Below, one piece after another: positions 1 through 6,820 of a stretch of 7,619 nt of DNA. Made by a program: the position numbers and the translations under genes. Numbering within the stretch: position 1 is the stretch's first letter; every line of letters begins with the position of its first letter. The notes beneath the pieces were generated by a model that was given only the letters and a program-made list of their open reading frames with translations, made no database searches and was not told where the DNA came from. Source of the stretch: an uncultured Chloroflexota bacterium (GTDB lineage Bacteria > Chloroflexota > Anaerolineae > Aggregatilineales > Phototrophicaceae); NCBI GenBank assembly GCA_903904765.1, contig CAIVEA010000963.1, positions 1 through 7,619 on the forward strand, written 5' to 3'.

Positions 1-2642
1 CCGATGCGAACGGCAACTACTTGTTCGATCTGCTCACACCAGCCGATTACGCGATTGACGTGCAATTACCGGATGTGATCTACCAGTTCAGCCCGCAAGA
101 TCAAGGCGCAGCGAAAGGTTCGGATAGCGATGTGAACAGCGTCACCGGGCGCACTGTGGTCACAACACTGTCGCCGGACAAGCATGATCTGAGATGGGAC
201 GCGGGCTTAGTGCGGCTATCCAGCGTGGGAGATTACGTCTGGGTGGACATGAACAACGACGGCATACAGGACGGCAACGAAGCCGGATTGAACGGCGTAA
301 CGGTTCACCTGTTAAATGCGAGTGGCGTGACGGTGGCGACCACCACAACCGATGCAAATGGCGCTTACCAGTTCGACCGGGTATTGCCGGATGACTATCG
401 CGTGGAATTTGTCCTACCGCAGCACTACCAGTTTAGCCCGCCAGACTTCAGCGGGAACGATGCAACAGACAGTGATGCGAACCGGACAACGGGGCGCACG
501 GTGCTGTTCACGCTGCCGCCGGATACGAAGGATACCAGCCGGGATGCGGGTCTAGTTCCGTTGAGCAGCATCGGCGACCATGTGTGGCGCGACGATGACG
601 GCGACGGTCTACAGGACGCGGGCGAAACAGGCGTGGTCGGCGTGACCATGCGCTTGCTGGATGGTGCGACAATGGTGCTGACGACCACCACCGACAGCAA
701 CGGCAATTACCTGTTCAGCGACCTGCCGCCGGGGGATTATGCAATTGAGGTGGTCGTACCCAACCTCTTCATGATCGCTCCGCAGAATCAGGGTGCAAAC
801 ACAGCCGTAGATAGTGACGTAAACCCGGTAACGGGACGCAGCGATACCACCACTCTGCTGCCAGATGAGACCGATCTGTCGTGGGATGTCGGCCTGCCGC
901 CGCTGGCGAGCATCGGTGATCTGGTGTGGGCCGATGTGAATGACAACGGCATACAAGATGTCGGCGAACCCGGCCTTGCGGGAATCGCCGTTCAACTGCT
1001 GGCGAACGACATACCCTATGCCCAAACCATGACGGATGCAGACGGGCATTACCGGTTCGACAACGTGCCACCGGGGGATTACCGGTTGGTCGTTATCCCA
1101 CCTGCCAGCTATACGGTTAGCCCTTCTCACGCCAGCGTGGAGACGAGCGACAACGATCTGGACGGTAACACGGATAGCACGCCGATCATCACCATGAGCT
1201 ACGGCCTGATTGATCTGGACTGGGACGTGGGGCTGGTTCCGCTAGGCAGCATCGGTGATCGGGTGTGGGACGATGTGAACGGCAACGGCGTAATGGATGG
1301 CGGTGAGGAAGGCCTCCCCAACGTGACCCTGATCCTCACGCTGCCGGACACGACAACCATCACTACACAGACAGATCGTAACGGGAAATATGAGTTCTCG
1401 AATCTGCTGACAGGTCAATACCGTGTGAGTGTGAAACTGGCGACAGTGCCAGCGAACATGGAAGCCACCTATGACCTGACACCGCCTTTGGATGGCAGCG
1501 CCGAATATACACTGGGCATTGGCGAAGTGGTGGATGTGATGGATTTCGGCTATCAGATACCACCATCAGATGGTGGCGCGTGGAGCGTTCCCACAGAAAC
1601 CAATCCCACTCCGCCGCCAGTAGACAGCGCCCCGGCGGGGAATACGGGCTGTGCCAGTGCCTGCGTGGATTGGCAGTTATACCACTCTAACCGGACGGGC
1701 GATTGGGAAATCTTCCGCCTCGATGCCGATGGCACGAGTACCAACCTCTCGCAGGGTGGTGAGGCAGATGATATGGCTCCCACCCGTTCGCCGGATGCCA
1801 AGTGGATTGTGTTCTCCAGCAATCGCGATGGCAACTGGGAGTTGTACCTGCTGGATATGGCGACAGGCGCGGAGCGACGCTTGACGGATGACCCGGCGAC
1901 GGACATCAACGCTTACTGGTCAGAAGATGGAACGAAAATCGTGTTCCAGAGTGACCGCAGCGGCTTGTGGCAGTTGTACGAACTCGATCTGACGACTAAC
2001 CGGACAACGCTGCTCTCGGATGACGTGGCGAATGATGTAGATGCACAATACAGCAGCGACGACCAGCGTATCCTGTTCCGGTCATACCGCGACGGCGCAA
2101 AGAGTACGCTGTACATCATGAACGCCGATGGTAGCGGCTTGATTCGTATCAGCGATGTGCGCGGAGATGCCACCAATGCCTCGTGGTCGAGCGATGATCG
2201 CTTGATTGCGTACCAGTCAACGCTGGATGGCGACCTCGACATCTATGTGTACGAAGTGGCTACGGGCATCACGCGCAAGCTAACCGACAATGCAGTGGCA
2301 GACTATGCACCGACGTGGTTGTGCGATAGCAATACAGTGATTTTCACATCCGATGTAGATGGCAACCCGAACTTGTTTGACGCAGACGCGCTCTCGCTCA
2401 ATGCACCACTGGATGTGCCAACTGAAACACAGCGGTTGACGACAGCGCCGGAAGCGGATATCTACCCGGAAAACGCGCACCGTGAGGAAAACGCCAGCCG
2501 CGAAGGGCATCTGCCGGGGGCGAATCTGGGCGACCAGACCGACTTCCTACTGCCGGATGTCTCGGTGACGGTGATTGATCCCTCGGTTGATACGGGTGAA
2601 GCATGGGAACCGCTGGCAGTGTGTCCAGTACAACCGCAGTAG
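1..2642 (+). CDS. Probable secreted/surface protein with SdrD B-like repeats and a C-terminal PD40/TolB-like beta-propeller (5' partial)
   Basis: The frame is open from the window edge (first full codon at base 3, reading DANGNYLFDLL) to TAG at 2640-2642. The TTG at 21 lies inside a repeat and is not a real start, so the N-terminus and any signal peptide are outside the window. From the edge come the tail of one SdrD B-like (Cna_B-related) domain and four more B-like domains (216-1559), then a proline-rich linker with TNPTPPPVDSAP and two nearby cysteines (CASAC), then a PD40/TolB-like propeller (about 1674-2408) and a roughly 75-residue acidic tail. B domains in this family form rigid calcium-stabilised stalks on surface proteins; PD40 propellers usually bind proteins or ligands. 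An extracellular stalk carrying a propeller head is inferred. There is no LPXTG motif, hydrophobic C-terminal helix or Por sorting domain in the visible part. The gene is followed by two hairpins. The domain assignment is confident; the biological function is unknown. Confidence 0.88.
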   Translation, partial: DANGNYLFDLLTPADYAIDVQLPDVIYQFSPQDQGAAKGSDSDVNSVTGRTVVTTLSPDKHDLRWDAGLVRLSSVGDYVWVDMNNDGIQDGNEAGLNGVTVHLLNASGVTVATTTTDANGAYQFDRVLPDDYRVEFVLPQHYQFSPPDFSGNDATDSDANRTTGRTVLFTLPPDTKDTSRDAGLVPLSSIGDHVWRDDDGDGLQDAGETGVVGVTMRLLDGATMVLTTTTDSNGNYLFSDLPPGDYAIEVVVPNLFMIAPQNQGANTAVDSDVNPVTGRSDTTTLLPDETDLSWDVGLPPLASIGDLVWADVNDNGIQDVGEPGLAGIAVQLLANDIPYAQTMTDADGHYRFDNVPPGDYRLVVIPPASYTVSPSHASVETSDNDLDGNTDSTPIITMSYGLIDLDWDVGLVPLGSIGDRVWDDVNGNGVMDGGEEGLPNVTLILTLPDTTTITTQTDRNGKYEFSNLLTGQYRVSVKLATVPANMEATYDLTPPLDGSAEYTLGIGEVVDVMDFGYQIPPSDGGAWSVPTETNPTPPPVDSAPAGNTGCASACVDWQLYHSNRTGDWEIFRLDADGTSTNLSQGGEADDMAPTRSPDAKWIVFSSNRDGNWELYLLDMATGAERRLTDDPATDINAYWSEDGTKIVFQSDRSGLWQLYELDLTTNRTTLLSDDVANDVDAQYSSDDQRILFRSYRDGAKSTLYIMNADGSGLIRISDVRGDATNASWSSDDRLIAYQSTLDGDLDIYVYEVATGITRKLTDNAVADYAPTWLCDSNTVIFTSDVDGNPNLFDADALSLNAPLDVPTETQRLTTAPEADIYPENAHREENASREGHLPGANLGDQTDFLLPDVSVTVIDPSVDTGEAWEPLAVCPVQPQ
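3..1559 (+). repeat. Array of tandem SdrD B-like domains, one partial and four complete
   Basis: Repeat units of about 113 codons start with a G-D-x-V-W motif at 216 (LSSVGDYVW), 561 (LSSIGDHVW), 903 (LASIGDLVW) and 1242 (LGSIGDRVW); a partial unit ends at about 212. Each complete unit has a D-x-(D/N)-x-(D/N)-G-x-x-D-x-x-E loop soon after the start, for example DMNNDGIQDGNE and DVNDNGIQDVGE, which resembles an EF-hand-type calcium loop. Each then has a T-D-x-(N/D)-G-x-Y-x-F strand. The first three visible tails (partial, first and second complete units) share SDxxxxxTGR and end in D-x-GL. The third tail diverges, and the last unit lacks the TGR tail and ends in DFGYQIPP, as expected of a terminal unit. 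The units have diverged at DNA level, so the array looks old rather than recently amplified. Confidence 0.87.
1674..2408 (+). repeat. Six PD40/TolB-like beta-propeller blades within the surface protein
   Basis: Recurring segments spaced by about 44 codons carry the PD40 pattern of an aromatic or S/D-rich turn, a hydrophobic strand, then S-x-R-D/S-G-x-W/x-x-(I/L)-Y-x-x-D. Examples are LYHSNRTGDWEIFRLDADG, IVFSSNRDGNWELYLLDM, IVFQSDRSGLWQLYELDL, ILFRSYRDGAKSTLYIMNA, IAYQSTLDGDLDIYVYEV and VIFTSDVDGNPNLFDADA. Interblade turns read SEDGTKI, SSDDQRI and SSDDRLI. Six blades are visible, which matches the usual six-bladed TolB-type fold. The sixth has lost the canonical S-x-D-G turn, reading LCDSNTV instead. 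The propeller sits C-terminal to the B-domain stalk in the same reading frame. Confidence 0.8.
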
Positions 2643-2674
2643 GAGCGTGGCTTATTCATAGAGAAGATAGAAAC

Positions 2675-2704
2675 GCGGGCATCGCAATTTCCGACGATGC
2701 CCGC
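2675..2704. terminator. Intergenic hairpin, 10-bp perfect stem
   Basis: GCGGGCATCG at 2675-2684 pairs exactly with CGATGCCCGC at 2695-2704 around a 10-nt loop. It lies 33 bases after the stop of the surface-protein gene. There is no T-run on the plus-strand 3' side (ACCTAGC follows). On the minus strand the stem is followed by GTTTCT, a weak tract. It may act as an accessory terminator, mainly for minus-strand transcription, or as an mRNA 3'-end protecting structure. Confidence 0.5.
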
Positions 2705-2741
2705 ACCTAGCAAAATCGTTTGTCAGTCCCGGCAAAAGTTA

Positions 2742-2778
2742 GGGGTGATTGTCATGACGATCACCCCCGCTTTTCCTT
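2742..2778. terminator. Bidirectional rho-independent terminator between convergent genes
   Basis: GGGGTGAT at 2742-2749 pairs with ATCACCCC at 2760-2767, continued by a T-G wobble and GT/AC closing a CATG tetraloop, giving a compact GC-rich hairpin. Downstream on the plus strand is CGCTTTTCCTT, a T-rich tract. On the minus strand the same hairpin is followed by TAACTTTTGCC, also T-rich. It sits between the plus-strand stop at 2642 and the minus-strand stop at 2790, so it can end both converging transcripts. No gene is seen in 2643-2789. Confidence 0.75.
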
Positions 2779-2789
2779 AGCAAAGCAGT

Positions 2790-3033
2790 CTATACGCTGC
2801 ACAGCGGCTCGATCCGGTACTGAATACGTTCGGCGCAGGTGAAGTCTGGAACATAGCGATTTGCACGTAGCCGTGTGATTAGCTCATCCAAAGGCTGCTC
2901 GGCAATATGCCATTCAATCCTGTCTGCCCGAACCGATGATGACGTACCGACTATCCTCCTTGAATAAGCTGACATTCACCCATTGATCGGTATTCAATCG
3001 CAGCACTTCTTCGCCTGTCTCCTTGTACCAGAC
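2790..3033 (-). pseudogene. Short unrecognised coding remnant, probably frameshifted
   Basis: After GH1 similarity ends near 3040, the same frame goes on with a protein-like stretch (WYKETGEEVLRLNTDQW, then VNVSLFKEDSRYVIIGS) and stops at 2914-2916. The neighbouring frame, offset by one base, then carries RIEWHIAEQPLDELITRL and ends at TAG 2790-2792, 22 bases before the bidirectional terminator. Joining the two frames between about 2945 and 2914 (removing one G of the GG near 2920 would do it) gives one plausible reading of about 80 residues. I do not recognise the family. No convincing ribosome site and start were found: an AAGGAG lies 12 bases before a GTG at about 3006, which is too far to be persuasive. 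It could be a small hypothetical gene whose 5' end was lost, or the 3' end of a larger one fused to GH1. The 2914 stop and the frame change argue against an intact gene. Confidence 0.4.
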
Positions 3034-3720
3034 AGTCACCCGCGCATAGTTCTGCACACCGACAAGATCATCACCGCGCACAGCCTCCAGATAGCAATCC
3101 GCAAGGTCGCGCCGAATGCCGGCAGCCTTGCTCTCGCCGCCGGGGATGTGCTGAAAATCGTGCAGCGCCAGCGTGAGTCCCAGTTGGATGTCACTCCGCA
3201 CCGATTTGATCGCTTCATAGCCGCGCCGATGCGCCGCGAGAATGACCTCCCGTGCTTCAGGACGGGCAACGAATTGATTCGCCCCCAGACAATTCGGTGG
3301 TACACCAAAGAATTCAGCCGCCGCTTGCCACCATGATTCGCCCTCCGGTCGCAGATTCAAGATTTTGCCTAGCACCGCCGCAATATTCGGTTCGTTCACA
3401 GTGCAACCGATACCGATAAGATCGCCCAGATGCCGGGCCACTCGTTTGCAATAGCGGGCGAACCGTTCTGGTGTTTTGGCATCCAACCAGCCACCCACGC
3501 GCATCAGCCAGCGAGGAGAGGTGAAATGGTGAAGAGTCAACCATCGGGATGATGCCTTTTTCATGACAGGCCGCCAGTACGCGCCGATAATGCTCCAGCG
3601 TGCAACCGAAAACTCGCCTTGCTCCGGCTCAATCCGCGCCCATTCCACCGAGAAGCGATAGGCGTTGAACCCCAGCTCCGCCAGCAGCGCACTATCGGCT
3701 GGATAGCGGTGATAGTGATC
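2914..3720 (-). pseudogene. Glycoside hydrolase family 1 (beta-glucosidase-like) fragment, truncated at both ends and frameshifted
   Basis: GH1 enzymes are retaining beta-glycosidases using an acid/base Glu in a NEP motif and a nucleophile Glu in a (T/I)ENG motif. Here similarity begins at codon 3720-3718 with DHYHRYPADSALLAELGFN, YRFSVEWARIEP follows, and TLHHFTSPRWL and CTVNEPNI (acid/base Glu at about 3393-3391) are visible. GH1 likeness runs to GDDLVGVQNYAR near 3040, then stops: the nucleophile ENG region and the rest of the barrel are missing. Two in-frame TGA codons (3721-3726) sit directly before DHYH, so the ~60 N-terminal residues typical of the family are absent. Between 3600 and 3538 the family-like sequence (HYRRVLAACHEKGIIPMV) is in another frame, showing a -1 then a +1 change. 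The GTG at 3648 is an internal valine, not a start. It begins 9 bases after the GH78 stop, so it was probably co-transcribed with it. As written it cannot be an active GH1. Confidence 0.85.
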
Positions 3721-3729
3721 TCATCAGGG

Positions 3730-6546
3730 CTAAGGTGCGCCTGTAGCCAGCGCCGCCGCCACCGCTTGGGTCAGCCGTTCTGCACCATCCCCCGCAAGGC
3801 CGAGGATGTGGCGCAGCGGTTCGCCACGTTCCGCATCCATAATCCCGAACACCAAACTGGGCGCTTCCAATTGCGCCAGCGTCTTCATGACAGTGGCAAA
3901 AGTAGCAGGATTGCTCATGATATCGCCCACAAAATCATCCACTGTGAACGTGGCGCGATAATGCGGGTCGAACGGCGTTGACCACTCCCATGTTCCAGAA
4001 CCCACCTCGATGAGGTCGGACTCGCGACCCGGCACAATGACCTGTGCGCGGGTGTTCGGCGGGATGGTTACGGTCATCTCAAACTGACCGGATTGCAACG
4101 TCCAGCGGCATTCCACCTTGCCATACGGGGTATCATGGCGTGCCACCGCACTGGTCAGTCCGCCGCTAGGGTACGGACGAATGGCGATACGGCGATACCC
4201 CGCATCGTCAGGAGCGATACCGCCGATGAAACGATGCATCCAGTCGGCCACCGCGCCCAACGCATAATGGTTGAACGAGGTCATCTCGCCGGGATTAATC
4301 GAACCATCGGGCAGCATACTGTCCCAGCGTTCCCAGATTGTGGTCGCGCCCATCGTCACCGGATACAACCACGACGGGCAACTCTGTTGCAATAGTAGGC
4401 GATAAGCCGCTGTGTAATGCCCCGTCTGGCACAGCGCGTCACAAATCAACGGCGTACCCACGAACCCGGTACGAATATGATAGCCGCTTTCAAGGACGAG
4501 TTCCGCGAGGCGTTCGCCCGCCCGTTTCCGTTGTTCGGGGGTGGGCAATAGGTCAAAGACCAGCGCCAGCGCATAGGCCGTTTCGGCATCACTGGTAACG
4601 CGCCCAGACGGGGTGACAAACTCCCGCGCAAACGCGGCACGGACTTCTGCCGCCAGTGATTGATAATGTTGACGATCAGCGTCACGCCCTAAGATTGCTG
4701 CGGCGCGGGCGACCAGTTCGGCAGAACGGGCAAAATAGGCCGTCGCCACAATCGCTTTGTGCGTACGGGCTTGACCGGGCTTATCTGGCGGCGCGGTAGG
4801 GTCGAGCCAGTCGCCAAACTGGAATCCCTTCTCCCACAACCGATTGGCACTGGCAACCGAGGCCAGATGATTAACCCACGCGCACATACTCTCAAATTGA
4901 TCGGCGAGGATGCCTGCATCCCCGAAACGTTGGTACAGCACCGATGGCACAACCGCCGCCGCGTCCCCCCATGCCGCCGCCCCTGCTCCATCACCGAGAA
5001 TATTCGGGACGACATGTGGCACGCTCCCCTTCAGCTTGCGCTGTTCGTGCGCCAAGTCCATCAGCCACGACTGCAAAGACCCGCTTACATCATACAAAAA
5101 ACTGGCGGTGGGCGAGAATACTTGCAAATCGCCCGTCCATCCCAGACGCTCATCGCGCTGCGGACAATCGGTCGGCACATCCACAAAGTTACCACGCATT
5201 CCCCACACCACATTCTCATGCAGTTGGTTGAGCAGCGGGTTCGAGCATTCAAACCAGCCCGTGCGCCGCATGTCCGAATGCACGACCACCGCACACAAAT
5301 TGGCAGGCTCAAGATCGCCCGGCCACCCCGTCACTTCCACATAACGAAACCCGTGAAACGTAAAGCGCGGTTCCCATGTTTCCACATCACCGCCGCGCAG
5401 CGTATAGCGGTCTGTTGCTTCGGCACGGCGCAACGGGCGCGTCCCCAATTCGCCCTTCTCAAGCACTTCGGCGTGACGCAGGATGACGGTCTGCCCCGCC
5501 GTCCCGCGCACGCGGATTCGCAACCAACCCACAAGATTCTGTCCAAAGTCCACCAGCGTTTTGCCGGAGGGTGACTGCGTAATGGAAACGGGCGCAATCT
5601 GTTCGATGCGCCGCACCGCCGGACTAACAGGAGATCGAAGCGTACTCAACGCCCATTCCAGCGGGCGCACACCCTTCCACGACGCATCGTCATACCCCGG
5701 CAACGACCAGCCCGTCGGTTCAAGCCGTGCATCAAAGATTTCCCCATCATAAATGCCGCTGGTGAGAATTGCGCCCGTCGCCGCGTGCCAGTTCGCGTCA
5801 CTGACGATTCGCTCGCTCGTCCCATCGGCATACACGATTTCCAGTTGCGCCAGCAGCCCCAGCCGTTCGCCCCAGATATTGCGCCACCCACCGCCGAAGC
5901 CCAACCGCCCGCGATACCAACCCTCGCCAAGCAGCGCCCCGATCGCATTGCGCCCTTCATGTACGAGTCCGGTCACATCGAATGTTTGGTAACGCAGATG
6001 TTGATCGTAGACCGTCCAACCGGGGGCAAGAACATGGTCGCCCACCACCACCCCGTTGATCTGTGCTTCGTACAGACCGAGCGCGGTGATATACAACCGC
6101 GCCGAGCGCACTCCGGCACACACATCAAACTCATGGCGCAAATACGGCGACGGATTCGGCATTCGGGTGTCTTCGTCCCAGTCTGGCGTGATGAAGCGTG
6201 CGCTCCAATCGTCCACTTTCAGCAAGCCCGTTTCGAGGATCAGCGCATCGCTCCACACCGATTCACTCCCATCCTGCCCCCATACACGCACCCGGATATC
6301 CACCCGTTCGCGTGAACTCAGCGGATCGAACGGCCAAGCCACCAGAACCGATTGACCGGACTCGACCCGTCCGGTGCTGCCGCGAAGCACACCATCCGGG
6401 TGGGCGCATTCCATCTCATAAGCCGCTTGCAGCCAGTTCGGTGCGTCCGTTTGAACTTGCCACGACAGGCGCGGTTGGCTGGTGCCGAGAACAGCGGACT
6501 CGCGCAGGTGTTCTGCATATAGATCAGCGATAGCGACAGGTGACAT
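3730..6546 (-). CDS. GH78 alpha-L-rhamnosidase, apparently complete
   Basis: Hydrolyses terminal alpha-L-rhamnose from rhamnosides by an inverting mechanism. The 938-aa length is normal for bacterial GH78. From the ATG, residues ~10-110 are an Fn3-like domain, ~130-305 the rhamnosidase N domain (ALGLYEAQINGVVVGDHVLAPGW), ~323-425 the beta-sandwich with DFGQNLVGWLRIRVRGTAG, ~428-775 the (alpha/alpha)6 catalytic barrel and ~777-860 the C-terminal beta domain. DCPQRDERLGWTGD (460-473) holds the likely general-acid Glu466, and GATTIWERWD the likely base Glu739; their 273-residue spacing is like that of characterised members. No signal peptide or membrane segment is seen, so it is probably cytoplasmic and acts on imported rhamnosides. 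I chose ATG 6546 because GAGAG at 6559-6555 lies 8 bases upstream; a TTG at 6561 overlaps that site. It starts 34 bases after the OppD-remnant stop, in operon-like spacing. Residues after ~865 form an extra helical tail. It is the only minus-strand gene here without visible damage. Confidence 0.95.
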   Translation of the reverse strand: MSPVAIADLYAEHLRESAVLGTSQPRLSWQVQTDAPNWLQAAYEMECAHPDGVLRGSTGRVESGQSVLVAWPFDPLSSRERVDIRVRVWGQDGSESVWSDALILETGLLKVDDWSARFITPDWDEDTRMPNPSPYLRHEFDVCAGVRSARLYITALGLYEAQINGVVVGDHVLAPGWTVYDQHLRYQTFDVTGLVHEGRNAIGALLGEGWYRGRLGFGGGWRNIWGERLGLLAQLEIVYADGTSERIVSDANWHAATGAILTSGIYDGEIFDARLEPTGWSLPGYDDASWKGVRPLEWALSTLRSPVSPAVRRIEQIAPVSITQSPSGKTLVDFGQNLVGWLRIRVRGTAGQTVILRHAEVLEKGELGTRPLRRAEATDRYTLRGGDVETWEPRFTFHGFRYVEVTGWPGDLEPANLCAVVVHSDMRRTGWFECSNPLLNQLHENVVWGMRGNFVDVPTDCPQRDERLGWTGDLQVFSPTASFLYDVSGSLQSWLMDLAHEQRKLKGSVPHVVPNILGDGAGAAAWGDAAAVVPSVLYQRFGDAGILADQFESMCAWVNHLASVASANRLWEKGFQFGDWLDPTAPPDKPGQARTHKAIVATAYFARSAELVARAAAILGRDADRQHYQSLAAEVRAAFAREFVTPSGRVTSDAETAYALALVFDLLPTPEQRKRAGERLAELVLESGYHIRTGFVGTPLICDALCQTGHYTAAYRLLLQQSCPSWLYPVTMGATTIWERWDSMLPDGSINPGEMTSFNHYALGAVADWMHRFIGGIAPDDAGYRRIAIRPYPSGGLTSAVARHDTPYGKVECRWTLQSGQFEMTVTIPPNTRAQVIVPGRESDLIEVGSGTWEWSTPFDPHYRATFTVDDFVGDIMSNPATFATVMKTLAQLEAPSLVFGIMDAERGEPLRHILGLAGDGAERLTQAVAAALATGAP

Positions 6547-6551
6547 GTGGT

Positions 6552-6559
6552 TCACTCTC
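6552..6559 (-). promoter_or_regulatory. Ribosome-binding site that decides the GH78 start
   Basis: GAGAGTGA on the minus strand has GAGAG ending 8 bases before ATG 6546. It is a weak but correctly placed Shine-Dalgarno-like site. It favours the ATG over the upstream TTG at 6561, which has no comparable site in front of it. Confidence 0.45.
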
Positions 6560-6580
6560 AATCGGTTACGTTTTAATCAA

Positions 6581-6820
6581 TCACGAATGAAGATGACAGG
6601 ATACCCAATGCCCATCCGAGACCATCGTCCGCGCAGGCATCACTTGGCGGCAGATCGGCAAGGCATGGGCGCAACGAGCCGCAAACGGGCAACCGGGCGG
6701 CAGGTCAATCAGTGACGGCACTTCGCCACGCGCCTGCATCGTGCGCTCATGTTCGCCTGCCTGCGGATTCGGAACTGCTGCCAGAAGCAATGAGGTATAG
6801 GGATGCGCGGGTTGCTCCGA
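6581..6820 (-). pseudogene. C-terminal remnant of an oligopeptide/dipeptide ABC transporter ATPase (OppD/DppD type)
   Basis: Only the last ~79 codons remain. The frame reads SEQPAHPYTSLLLAAVPNP, then RGEVPSLIDLPPGCPFAARC, with CAHALPIC and GHWVSCHL, ending at TGA 6581-6583. This is the C-terminal oligo_HPY region of OppD/DppD-type ATPases, with the HPYT motif, the PPGC turn and the four-cysteine arrangement typical of that tail. The nucleotide-binding domain with Walker A, the signature motif and Walker B is entirely missing. Upstream, the sugar-ABC ATPase occupies a different frame up to about 6832, so the remnant has no start of its own and is not fused in frame. In family context such ATPases power import of peptides or oligosaccharides. 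Its place just before the rhamnosidase suggests an ancestral importer operon next to GH78. As written it cannot form a working ATPase. Confidence 0.82.

Noticed and set aside
21..23. TTG as the start of the surface protein
   Set aside because: It falls within a B-domain strand (NYLFDLL) and the frame is open to the window edge, so the gene begins upstream.
609..1130. Open frame of 173 codons on the minus strand opposite the B-domain repeats
   Set aside because: It is antisense to a clear coding repeat array and its product has no coherent motif.
2619..2642. Possible wall-sorting or membrane anchor at the end of the surface protein
   Set aside because: The C-terminus reads AWEPLAVCPVQPQ with no LPXTG, hydrophobic helix or basic tail.
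3646..3648. GTG as the start of the GH1 gene
   Set aside because: GH1-like sequence (DHYHRYPADSALLAELGFN, YRFS) continues upstream in the same frame to 3720, so this GTG is an internal valine.
4759..5574. Open frame of 271 codons on the plus strand opposite the rhamnosidase
   Set aside because: It lies wholly inside the well-supported GH78 gene on the other strand, has a His/Arg/Pro-rich composition typical of antisense frames in GC-rich DNA, and shows no recognisable domain.
6559..6561. TTG as the start of the GH78 rhamnosidase
   Set aside because: It overlaps the GAGAG ribosome-site candidate that properly serves the ATG at 6546, and the five extra residues add nothing family-like.
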